From the NCBI GenBank assembly GCA_903887415.1, contig CAISPO010000012.1, positions 62,001 through 126,000 on the forward strand: a DNA stretch of 64,000 nucleotides, read 5' to 3'. Shown here in pieces: positions 26,352 through 34,304 of the stretch (positions are counted from its first letter, which is position 1; every line of letters begins with the position of its first letter). The stretch comes from an uncultured Bacteroidota bacterium. GTDB lineage: Bacteria > Bacteroidota > Bacteroidia > Chitinophagales > Chitinophagaceae. The position numbers and the translations under genes were made by a program. The notes under the pieces were generated by a model. It was not told the origin of the DNA. It made no database searches and was given only the letters and a program-made list of their open reading frames with translations.

Positions 26352-26591
26352 AGTTTTAAAAACGAGCGTGTACCCTATGTTTCAGTTCTAAAAGTGAGTG
26401 TATAAACATCGATTTATGCCGAACCGGAGAAATCGTGCTTTAAATATACCACGTTTTGTATAATTAACTCTTTATTAGTGGGCTATAAGAGATAAAAAAA
26501 TAACTTTAAATTAAGGAGAATAAAACTACCAAAGTTCAAGGATGGTTTTCCACATATTTTTTCTAATTTGTACGTTTTCAAACTAATAATT

Positions 26592-29537
26592 ATGAGATCA
26601 GTAAAAATTTGCCTGTTATCGGCATGCCTTGTTGCTGCCGGAATGGTGCAGTCAAAAGACAAGGGTGATGAAGAAAAGTACCAGTGGAAGGACGGGAAGT
26701 CGGGCGGATACAGCTATAAGTATGTGACCAACGACCCGATGCAGTCGAGATTCTACAAACTTGGCAATGGGCTTACTGTGATACTGAGCCCCACGCACAA
26801 GGAACCGCGTATGCATTTTTATATAGCCACCAAGGCCGGCAGCAAAACAGACCCGGCAGATCATACTGGCCTGGCCCATTACCTGGAGCACATGATGTTC
26901 AAGGGCACTCAAAACTACGGCTCGCTGGACTGGAGCAAGGAAGAGCCGATGCTGAACAAGATAAATGCACTCTACGAAGAATACAACCACACCACCGATG
27001 AGGCAAAGCGCACTGCCATATATCACCGCATAGACTCCGTATCCGGGCTTGCTGCGAAATGGGCGATTGCCAATGAGTATGACAAGATGATGGCATCTAT
27101 GGGTGCGAAGGGTACGAATGCATTCACTTCGTTTGAGGAAACGGTTTATACAGAAGACATCCCATCGAACGCGGTGGATAAATTCCTGAAAGTGCAGTCA
27201 GAGCGTTTTAAGGACCCAGTGTTCCGGATCTTCCATACGGAGCTGGAAGCGGTATACGAGGAGAAAAACCGCGGCCTTGATAATGACCGAAACAAAGTGG
27301 AAGAGACGCTGCTAGCGAACCTCTTCCTAAACCATAACTACGGCAAGCAGACAACGATAGGCACTATAGAACATCTGAAAAACCCATCGTTGCTGGAGAT
27401 CAGGAAATATTTCGACACTTATTATGTACCTAACAATATGGGCGTTATCGTATCCGGCGACTTTGACGCTGATGAGATGATAAAGAAAGTAGATCATTAT
27501 TTCTCGGGTATGAAGTCGAAGAAGATACCCGAATACACCTTCAAGCCGGAGGCGCCGATCACATCACCAATTACGAAGGAGGTATATGGTCCGGATGCAG
27601 AGTTTGTGACCATAGGATACCGGTTGCCCGGCGTGCATTCTAAAGATGCTTTGCTGGCAGATCTTGTAGGGCAAATACTCACCAACGGCCGTGCGGGCCT
27701 GATAGACCTGGACCTGGTGAAAAAGCAAAAATTGCTGCGCGCATCGGCAAGTGCAGAGATACTCATCGATTATGGATACATGGGCCTTCAAGGCACGCCA
27801 ACCCTGGGCCAGAACCTGGACGAGGTAAAAGACCTGATGCTGGGCGAGATAAACAATCTGCGTAAAGGGAATTTTGATAACGACCTGATGGTGTCTATCA
27901 TCAATAACCAGAAGAAAGCAATGATGCAGCAGACCGAGAAATATGGCTCACGTGCAAATGCGCTGATGGGCGCTTTTACGGGTGAGGAAGACTGGCTGGA
28001 TGACGTTTCATACACAGACCGCCTCTCCAAACTTACCAGGCAGGACATCATTGATTTCGCGAACAAATATTTTGGCGAGAACTACGTAGTGGTTTACAAA
28101 AGAAAGGGTGCGGACAAGAACGTGGTGAAGGTGGTAAAACCGCCGATAACTCCCATAGAGCCCAACCCCAGTAAGCAGTCTAAGTTTGTAAAGGAAGTAA
28201 TAGATATGCCAGTGGACCCTGTAATGCCTGTATGGGTAGATTACAATAAGGACCTGCAGAAGGGCAGCCTTGGCCCGGCTGAGGTGTTGTATGTGCATAA
28301 TGATGAAGATGGGTTGTTCCGTATGTCTTACCGGTATAAAATGGGCACATGGAACGATAAAAAGATTGCTGTTGCTGCACAATACCTGCAATTCCTTGGC
28401 ACCGACAAAACAAGTGCCGAAGAGTTCTCCAAGCAGTTTTACAAACTTGCATGCAGCTTTAGTGTAAGAGCAGATGGAGAGTACACGACCGTGACCATAG
28501 AGGGACTGCAGGAAAATTTTGACAAAGCCGTGGCGCTTTATGAAGACCTGGTAACCAACTGCAAGCCTGATGAGCAGGCGCTTACTTCGCTGAAAGCACG
28601 CATCAGCAAGGCTCGGGCAGACGCGAAGAATAACAAGGGGCAAATAATGAACGGACTAGTTATGTATGCCCGTTATGGCGCGGATAATCCATTCAACAAT
28701 GTACTGAGCAATGATGAGCTGAAGAACCTGACCAGCACAGAACTTGTGGACCTGCTTCACAATATGTCGAGCTACAGCCACAGGATATTATATTATGGCC
28801 CGGAGACAATGACGGCGCTTACCGCTTCGCTGAAGGGTGTGCATAAGATGCCGGAAATGTTCAAGCCGTTTGCTGCGGCAAAAGCATTCAACTTTACTAC
28901 CCAAACACAGAACCAGGTGCTGTTTGCAGATTATGACATGGTACAAAGTGAGATCCGCTGGGTGCGGAATATACCCGGATATGACCCAGCGAAACAGCCT
29001 GCAATCAATATGTTCAACAACTACTTTGGCGGCGGTATGGGCTCGCTTGTTTTCCAGACGATACGCGAGAGCAAGGCGCTCGCCTACTCAACGAGCTCGT
29101 ATGTGATCACTCCGGAAAAGAAAGAAGATCCATACTACATATCAGCTTATGTAGGCTGCCAGGCAGATAAGTTCGATGAATCGATAAAGGCGATGAATGA
29201 GCTACTGAACGACCTGCCATCGGTGGAGAATAATGTGCTAAATGCGCGGTCTGAGCTGAAAAAAGGTATAGAGACAGAGCGCATCACGGAGGATGATATT
29301 ATTTACAACTATCTCGCCGCGGAGCGCCGTGGGCTTAATGAAGATATCCGCAAGAGCATTTACATGAATGCTGATAAACTTTCGTATCCGGAGCTGAAGA
29401 AATTCCATGACGACAATATGGCGAGCAAGCCATATACTTATTGCATAGTGGCGTCTGAGAAAAAAGTGGCTACCAACGATATGGAGAAGATAGGTGCAGT
29501 GAAGAAACTGTCGCTGGCTGAGATATTCGGGTATTAA
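26592..29537 (+). CDS. M16 (insulinase/pitrilysin) family metallopeptidase
   Basis: This 981-residue zinc peptidase has a signal peptide (MRSVKICLLSACLVAAGMVQS) and is thus periplasmic or outer-membrane associated. The inverted zinc motif is HYLEH (His96, Glu99, His100), with the distal acidic ligand in LEAVYEEKNRG. A second, inactive M16 unit fills the C-terminal half (ends with the R/Y-containing TIRESKALAYSTSSY). The ATG at 26592 is used; an upstream in-frame TTG (26568) would spoil the signal peptide. It is followed by a clear terminator, so it is a single-gene unit. Confidence 0.94.
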   Translation: MRSVKICLLSACLVAAGMVQSKDKGDEEKYQWKDGKSGGYSYKYVTNDPMQSRFYKLGNGLTVILSPTHKEPRMHFYIATKAGSKTDPADHTGLAHYLEHMMFKGTQNYGSLDWSKEEPMLNKINALYEEYNHTTDEAKRTAIYHRIDSVSGLAAKWAIANEYDKMMASMGAKGTNAFTSFEETVYTEDIPSNAVDKFLKVQSERFKDPVFRIFHTELEAVYEEKNRGLDNDRNKVEETLLANLFLNHNYGKQTTIGTIEHLKNPSLLEIRKYFDTYYVPNNMGVIVSGDFDADEMIKKVDHYFSGMKSKKIPEYTFKPEAPITSPITKEVYGPDAEFVTIGYRLPGVHSKDALLADLVGQILTNGRAGLIDLDLVKKQKLLRASASAEILIDYGYMGLQGTPTLGQNLDEVKDLMLGEINNLRKGNFDNDLMVSIINNQKKAMMQQTEKYGSRANALMGAFTGEEDWLDDVSYTDRLSKLTRQDIIDFANKYFGENYVVVYKRKGADKNVVKVVKPPITPIEPNPSKQSKFVKEVIDMPVDPVMPVWVDYNKDLQKGSLGPAEVLYVHNDEDGLFRMSYRYKMGTWNDKKIAVAAQYLQFLGTDKTSAEEFSKQFYKLACSFSVRADGEYTTVTIEGLQENFDKAVALYEDLVTNCKPDEQALTSLKARISKARADAKNNKGQIMNGLVMYARYGADNPFNNVLSNDELKNLTSTELVDLLHNMSSYSHRILYYGPETMTALTASLKGVHKMPEMFKPFAAAKAFNFTTQTQNQVLFADYDMVQSEIRWVRNIPGYDPAKQPAINMFNNYFGGGMGSLVFQTIRESKALAYSTSSYVITPEKKEDPYYISAYVGCQADKFDESIKAMNELLNDLPSVENNVLNARSELKKGIETERITEDDIIYNYLAAERRGLNEDIRKSIYMNADKLSYPELKKFHDDNMASKPYTYCIVASEKKVATNDMEKIGAVKKLSLAEIFGY

Positions 29538-29560
29538 TCATTTTTATGAATGCAACATTG

Positions 29561-29599
29561 ATAGCCTGTGCGGATGCCAAATCTGCACAGGCTATTTTG
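29561..29599 (+). terminator. Terminator of the M16 gene
   Basis: ATAGCCTGTGC (29561-29571) pairs perfectly with GCACAGGCTAT (29585-29595), 13-nt loop, followed by TTTT. It is 23 bp after the stop codon. Confidence 0.85.
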
Positions 29600-29624
29600 C
29601 GATAAAGAACATAAATTTGCGGCG

Positions 29625-30269
29625 ATGGAACGACATGAACAATTGAGCGTGATAGTGGACCGGATAGTAGCGTCTGATGAGATGCACACGAAGTGGCTGA
29701 ACAGCCTCTCTATGATGGAGAACACAGGTGCAAGGAAAATATCCAAGTATGAACACCCGGTGCATACGGGTATAATAGTGCTGAAACATGCGGCAGAAGA
29801 AGCCCGCCACGCCTATTACCTGAAACGGCAGATCGGCAAGCTGGATCCAGATGCATGCCCTGATTATTCTTACCCATACCTGCTGGCGCCAATAGAAAGC
29901 TACCACTATCTGAATCAGCTTGACGTGGATGCCTGCCGATATGTAAAAAACAAACTGAACCTGAGCGGCAGGGAAATGAAACATGGGGCGTACCTGCTGG
30001 TGACTTATGCTATAGAGGTGCGCGCAGATATGCTGTATGGCATATACCAGGAGGCGCTGACAAAGTATGAATCGAGGGTGAATGTGAAGTCTATAATAGC
30101 GGAAGAGGAAGGCCACCTGGAAGAGATGCAGAAGATGCTGGAGGTTTTTCATCCGCAATGGGAGTCGCTGGCGAAGGATATGTGCGAAGTGGAGAACAAG
30201 TTGTTTGAGAAATGGGTAGCGGCGATAGCTAAGATATTAAATGACTCTACTGTGAGCCAATCCTATTAA
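29625..30269 (+). CDS. Ferritin-like diiron protein of unknown function
   Basis: The 214-residue protein is all helical with two E-E-x-x-H motifs: AAEEARHAYYLKR and IAEEEGHLEEMQK, and single glutamates in SMMENTG and YAIEVRADM. These fit the four-helix diiron site of ferritin-like proteins. I cannot name the subfamily; it could be an oxygenase, a peroxidase or an iron store. A longer frame from 29568 would start within the terminator hairpin, so the ATG at 29625 is chosen; TAAATTTG at 29612-29619 could be its -7 box, giving a very short leader. Its 3' end overlaps the convergent TPR gene by 23 bp. Confidence 0.6.
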   Translation: MERHEQLSVIVDRIVASDEMHTKWLNSLSMMENTGARKISKYEHPVHTGIIVLKHAAEEARHAYYLKRQIGKLDPDACPDYSYPYLLAPIESYHYLNQLDVDACRYVKNKLNLSGREMKHGAYLLVTYAIEVRADMLYGIYQEALTKYESRVNVKSIIAEEEGHLEEMQKMLEVFHPQWESLAKDMCEVENKLFEKWVAAIAKILNDSTVSQSY

Positions 30270-31755
30270 TACCTGCTTTTGCCTGCTGGTCTATGGAGTT
30301 TTGGAAGTCGTGGGCAGGCATGTCCAGGCATTCATTGTATTTTTCAAGGGCTTCTTTGTGCAAGCCAATTTGTTCCATCATTTTACCGGTTTGCAGCATG
30401 GCTCTTGCGGCATATTGTTCGGGCCGGCCTTTTCCTGTGGCACTTGCGTCTGCATAGTTGTTGATGGCAGCAACGAAATTTTCTTTCCCGCCGCTATCAT
30501 CGTATTTGGCTTGATAGGCGCGTCCAAAACGAAAATAGTATTCAGCCTTATCTGCGGGAAGTTTTATTTCGCACACTGCTATACGATTCAAAATGGTTAT
30601 TGCTTTGTCATTGTAACCTCCGTCTATGAGCAGGCGTGCCTGTAATATATTTTTTTGCGGCCAGGTTTTTGTTTTTGCAAAGCGTAACGCCTGCTTATCG
30701 GCATCCAGTTTTGTGCCACCCCTTGTAATCACCTGATTCATGCAGTACGTTGCCTTGGCGTTATTTCCACTAGCATACCATGCGAATGCCATCTTTTGCC
30801 ATGCGTCTTTTATATAGAGCCCACTTTTTGTTTTCTGCTGGTAGCTGTAAAAATAGTTGGTACACATAGTATCCAGCCGGGTGAGCAGGGCGCAGCCAAA
30901 CTGGTAATTGAAGATGGGGTACTTGCCATATTCAGGGCTGGAAGCGGCTGCCTGGATGGTTTCTATGGCAGCGTCTGATTTACGGTAGTCCAGTGCAATA
31001 TTCACTTTTACGAAAGTATTCAGGAGGTTGGATTGTGTGGAAAATGCGGGGCTATTGAGAAATGCCCATGTTTCTTTTTGCTCTGATAAAAGATAGAACC
31101 TGGTAAACGCATAGTACAATACTGTTTCGGCATAGACGGGATCTGCCCTGGTGTGTGCGTTAACGAAAGCAGCGAGCTGCGCTGTGCCCTGCTTTACATT
31201 GCCCTTAAGCCCAAATACAGAAGCCAACCATTTATAGTTGCCGGGCAAGGCACCCACAACGGCTTCCTCCAGGCCAGTGAATACCCGGTTGAATTCAAAA
31301 CCAGGGAAGAGGCGCTCATTCTCTTCCAGGAGCGTGAATGACTTGCGGAAATTCAACGCAGCATGATACTGTTCGCCAAAACGGGTATTTACAATAGCCT
31401 TATGCAGATAAATACCTGCGAGGCAAAAACGGTACCATGGAGAATTGTGGTCCCCTTTTTCCAATGTCTTGACCCGGTCATCAAAATGAGCTGCGCGTAA
31501 TTTGTACTCGTCGGCGTCACAATTCAAGAGCAGGGGGATACAATCTGCGTAATCTTCAACATAATCTGCGAAAAGGTTACCCGGGTTGGCTTTTTTCTCT
31601 GCGAGTATATAATTGTTGCCTTCTTCAAAGTGCAGGGACAAAAACTGCTGATAGGCAAGCCGGCAATTATTATCATAATCATACTGCCTTGCCGCCAGAC
31701 CCATGCCTGAATAGCAAATAAACAATACCGAGAAAATCAACGTTTTACAGGCCAT
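30247..31755 (-). CDS. Secreted TPR-repeat protein
   Basis: The 502-residue protein starts with a signal peptide (MACKTLIFSVLFICYSGMGLA) and consists of helix pairs with TPR character, clearest at the C-terminus (AEYYFRFGRAYQAKYDDSGGKENFVAAI, then GKMMEQIGLHKEALEKYNECLD). It resembles the large TPR proteins of Bacteroidota gene sets that act as periplasmic scaffolds; no enzymatic motif is seen. It is convergent with, and overlaps by 23 bp, the ferritin-like gene. Function unknown. Confidence 0.7.
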   Translation of the reverse strand: MACKTLIFSVLFICYSGMGLAARQYDYDNNCRLAYQQFLSLHFEEGNNYILAEKKANPGNLFADYVEDYADCIPLLLNCDADEYKLRAAHFDDRVKTLEKGDHNSPWYRFCLAGIYLHKAIVNTRFGEQYHAALNFRKSFTLLEENERLFPGFEFNRVFTGLEEAVVGALPGNYKWLASVFGLKGNVKQGTAQLAAFVNAHTRADPVYAETVLYYAFTRFYLLSEQKETWAFLNSPAFSTQSNLLNTFVKVNIALDYRKSDAAIETIQAAASSPEYGKYPIFNYQFGCALLTRLDTMCTNYFYSYQQKTKSGLYIKDAWQKMAFAWYASGNNAKATYCMNQVITRGGTKLDADKQALRFAKTKTWPQKNILQARLLIDGGYNDKAITILNRIAVCEIKLPADKAEYYFRFGRAYQAKYDDSGGKENFVAAINNYADASATGKGRPEQYAARAMLQTGKMMEQIGLHKEALEKYNECLDMPAHDFQNSIDQQAKAGINRIGSQ

Positions 31756-31839
31756 GAGCGGAATGCAGAATTTGTAAAGTTATTACGAAACAAGTTTGCG
31801 CAACTCCACAAAAAATAGCGGGCACGGTTGTTGTATTGA

Positions 31840-31871
31840 TTTGCTTGGATTGCCGTTAAAACTTATCTTTG
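31840..31871 (+). promoter_or_regulatory. Consensus promoter of the first EGF-like lipoprotein gene
   Basis: TTTG (31840-31843), 20 bp, TATCTTTG (31864-31871): a full match to the Bacteroidota primary sigma consensus. The start codon is 27 bp further on. Confidence 0.8.
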
Positions 31872-31897
31872 GCAAAAATTATTTACTTATTTAAAAA

Positions 31898-32440
31898 ATG
31901 TCTATGAAATCAATTAAGCACATCGTATTTGCCGCGTTTGTAACGCTTGGCGTATTTTCAGCAGTAGTATATACATCATGCACTAAAGATGCGTGTAAAG
32001 GGGTGACCTGCGATAACGGCGGTACCTGCAGTGGTGGTAACTGTACCTGTGTAACAGGATACTACGGCACGAGCTGCGACAGCGTTTACCGTAATGACTA
32101 TGTAGGTACGTATAAAGGTAATGGCGTTGACAACGGCACACCGCCTAATACATACACCGGATTTTATATGGTATTTTCAAATGTAGGCAGCACTGTGACC
32201 AACATGCAGCTCGTAATTCAGGACAATACAACGGCCCCCGTAGTGTCTATGCCGATCACACTTACCACTCTCGGTGCATCAAGTTCGGTATTTACTATTA
32301 CCTCTACAGTGGCTAACGGCAGCACTTATACCGGTACCGGCACTGTAAGCAACTCCATTGCTTCCGTGACACTTACTGAAACAAATAATACTACTTCTTT
32401 GGTTACCACTTACACTTTTACCAACATGGCAAGGCAGTAA
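31898..32440 (+). CDS. EGF-like domain lipoprotein, paralogue 1
   Basis: A 180-residue exported protein: hydrophobic N-terminus ending in VVYTSC (lipobox-like), then CKGVTCDNGGTCSGGNCTCVTG...C, an EGF-like module with six cysteines, then a Thr/Ser/Asn-rich beta domain of about 110 residues. Two close relatives are at 45728-46327 and 46549-47085. EGF-like modules are unusual in bacteria but occur in Bacteroidota surface lipoproteins. The start may be the ATG at 31898 or two codons on (31904). It has its own promoter and terminator. Confidence 0.75.
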   Translation: MSMKSIKHIVFAAFVTLGVFSAVVYTSCTKDACKGVTCDNGGTCSGGNCTCVTGYYGTSCDSVYRNDYVGTYKGNGVDNGTPPNTYTGFYMVFSNVGSTVTNMQLVIQDNTTAPVVSMPITLTTLGASSSVFTITSTVANGSTYTGTGTVSNSIASVTLTETNNTTSLVTTYTFTNMARQ

Positions 32441-32459
32441 TCTTCTAAAATAAATTAAT

Positions 32460-32496
32460 AAAGCCCGTTTAGCTGATAGCTGAGCGGGCTTTTTTG
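32460..32496 (+). terminator. Terminator of EGF-like lipoprotein 1
   Basis: AAAGCCCG (32460-32467) pairs with CGGGCTTT (32485-32492), followed by T's. It lies 20 bp after the stop. Confidence 0.85.
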
Positions 32497-32526
32497 ATTT
32501 CGATTGACTTTAAGCTGACCGTTATA

Positions 32527-33243
32527 TTAAATAATGATCTCCCGGCCTTTGAGGTATGGCACACAGGGGTGCAGGTCGGGGGTGACACAATATTTCATTT
32601 CTTCTTCCAGCCCGTATTTCGCCAGGCGATGGTAATGCGAACTGTCTTTCAGGAACTCGATCAAGTGTTTGCCTTTCGCGCATTCATACAGATGTTTTGC
32701 CGCCCGTGCACTATCATCCTTTATTTCAAAGGCGTGCTGCAGCTCATTGGCCACTGCTCCGGCAAATAAGGTATCTTCCAGGTTAAACCGGTCTTTCCAG
32801 GAGGCGCAGCCTAGTATCACTCTTTTATCCTGTAACAGCAGGTGGGCACACATGGCGTGCAGGTTCAGGAAGGAGCCAATCAGTATTGCCGCTGCGTCCT
32901 TTACCATATGCAGAAGGCGGGTGCCATTGGTAGTGGTCAGCACCAATGTCTTGCCGTTCACGAAAAGAGGTGGGTATTCGAGCGGAGAATTGCCATATTG
33001 CAGGCCTTCGGCAATCTTCCCATCGCGCTCGCCTGCCGTAAGGCTGTTTGGGGTAGCCGCTCCTATCGTTATACACTCTGCCACAGATGCAACCGGTATC
33101 ACGCACTTAGCGCCGTTGTGCAGTGCAGCGGTAATGGTGGAAGTAGCCCTGAAAATATCTATGATCACCACTACCGCATCGCTGGTATCGTACAGGTGTA
33201 ATAATGCGGGAGAAAGGCATACTTCCAGGCTTGGTTTTTCCAC
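32527..33243 (-). CDS. comB: 2-phosphosulfolactate phosphatase family protein (ComB-like)
   Basis: The 238-residue protein matches the ComB family: PSLEVCLSPALLHLYD at the N-terminus, VVVIIDIFRATSTITAAL, and LVLTTTNGTRLL. ComB removes phosphate from 2-phosphosulfolactate in coenzyme M synthesis, a pathway not expected here, and no comA or comC is near. In Bacteroidota the enzyme may feed sulfonate or sulfonolipid metabolism (inference). A longer frame starts at ATG 33309, but that ATG is the loop of a terminator hairpin; I choose GTG 33243, which gives the family N-terminus and lies after a promoter-like pair of boxes. Confidence 0.82.
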   Translation of the reverse strand: MEKPSLEVCLSPALLHLYDTSDAVVVIIDIFRATSTITAALHNGAKCVIPVASVAECITIGAATPNSLTAGERDGKIAEGLQYGNSPLEYPPLFVNGKTLVLTTTNGTRLLHMVKDAAAILIGSFLNLHAMCAHLLLQDKRVILGCASWKDRFNLEDTLFAGAVANELQHAFEIKDDSARAAKHLYECAKGKHLIEFLKDSSHYHRLAKYGLEEEMKYCVTPDLHPCVPYLKGREIII

Positions 33244-33260
33244 GTTCTTTGAGTTAAGAT

Positions 33261-33294
33261 TATCTTGCAAGATAGTAATGCAATCATTCACAAA
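33261..33294 (-). promoter_or_regulatory. comB promoter and overlapping 14-bp palindrome
   Basis: On the minus strand TTTG (33294-33291), 16 bp, TATCTTGC (33274-33267). The -7-like box is half of TATCTTGCAAGATA (33261-33274), a perfect 14-bp palindrome that could be an operator. The spacing is 3-4 bp shorter than consensus. Confidence 0.45.
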
Positions 33295-33296
33295 GA

Positions 33297-33319
33297 AGCC
33301 CCCGATCATATCGGGGGCT
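33297..33319 (-). terminator. Terminator of the gldKLMN operon
   Basis: AGCCCCCGAT (33297-33306) and ATCGGGGGCT (33310-33319) form a perfect 10-bp stem around CAT; on the minus strand a T-rich TTCTTT follows. It is 49 bp after the gldN stop. The loop holds an in-frame ATG for comB. Confidence 0.85.
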
Positions 33320-33338
33320 CAAATATCCATTGTGCTAT

Positions 33339-33367
33339 TTTGAATTTTTACTTTTAACTTTTGAATT
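33339..33367. repeat. A/T-rich word repeat after gldN
   Basis: TTTGAATTTTTACTTTTAAC and CTTTTGAATTTT are the inverse of words at 4090-4120 in the ATP synthase operon. Confidence 0.5.
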
Positions 33368-34276
33368 TTAATAAACCCACATATCCACTTCCTTGTTGAA
33401 TATTTCCTCGGCCACATGCTTACTCTCAAATAATGATTCCATCGGTGTAAGGCTTTCTTTAAACTCTGAACCGAACGGATTGCTTACCTTGGTAATTTTA
33501 GAAGCAAACTGGCGGCTCTCGAAAAATTCATCCCAGGTGTAACGGGCTATGTCGTTCTGGGGGTTATATACTTCATATTGAGCCAGCAAATTGCGGATAT
33601 CCGGGTAATACAGCCAAAACATAGCCTTAGACCCGCGAAATACCCCGTCATCACCGATCACGTCGATAATAGGAGATATACCAACGATCCTCACCACCAT
33701 TTGTCCCTGGTTACGGTCGAATATCCAGTCTTCCTTAATTCTGAATTTCCTGATCGCAGTTGGGTCAAAATCTTTCTGAATGTACTTCGTTATTTCCTTA
33801 TTCTCGATCGGGTCAAGTATCACCTGGGTATCAACCCTGCCAGCTACCGTCTCCATGATGTCTTCTTTACTCATTACCTGAGTAAAACGGTCATCAAACT
33901 TGTAACCTTTTATCTTACCCGTCTTCAATGCGTCTATCAATATTTCTATAAACATACCGCCGCCAGAACTTTCATCGCCTGCATAGCGGAAAGCCACGTT
34001 TTGTTTCTCACGGGTGTCAATTTCCCGCCATACGCGTTTCTTCCATAAGATGTCCGTTTCCCGTATCGGCTGCCAGGGAATCGGCATACTAGCGTGAGAA
34101 GAGACCCGGTCATAAGCGCCATCATTAGTTTTTGACGGCTGCCAATCTTTGTTCACGCCCTTTTGAGCGCCGGAGATCGGCTGGTCTGTTGCTGATCCGC
34201 CCTGGGCAAATGCTGTACCTGTGGCAAGCAACAATACTGTCGCAGCGGTTAATCTGTATGAATTCAGGATGGTCAT
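33368..34276 (-). CDS. gldN: Gliding motility/type IX secretion protein GldN
   Basis: GldN (302 aa) is a periplasmic part of the type IX secretion core that forms rings with the lipoprotein GldK. A signal peptide (ends GTAFAQ) is followed by MPIPWQPIRETDILWKKRVWREID, which is highly typical of GldN. The last gene of the gldK-L-M-N cluster, 28 bp after gldM, and followed by a strong terminator. Loss of GldN in related species abolishes gliding and chitinase secretion. Confidence 0.96.
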   Translation of the reverse strand: MTILNSYRLTAATVLLLATGTAFAQGGSATDQPISGAQKGVNKDWQPSKTNDGAYDRVSSHASMPIPWQPIRETDILWKKRVWREIDTREKQNVAFRYAGDESSGGGMFIEILIDALKTGKIKGYKFDDRFTQVMSKEDIMETVAGRVDTQVILDPIENKEITKYIQKDFDPTAIRKFRIKEDWIFDRNQGQMVVRIVGISPIIDVIGDDGVFRGSKAMFWLYYPDIRNLLAQYEVYNPQNDIARYTWDEFFESRQFASKITKVSNPFGSEFKESLTPMESLFESKHVAEEIFNKEVDMWVY

Positions 34277-34304
34277 ATCCTTTGGTTTTTTTGTACTAAA
34301 TTAA

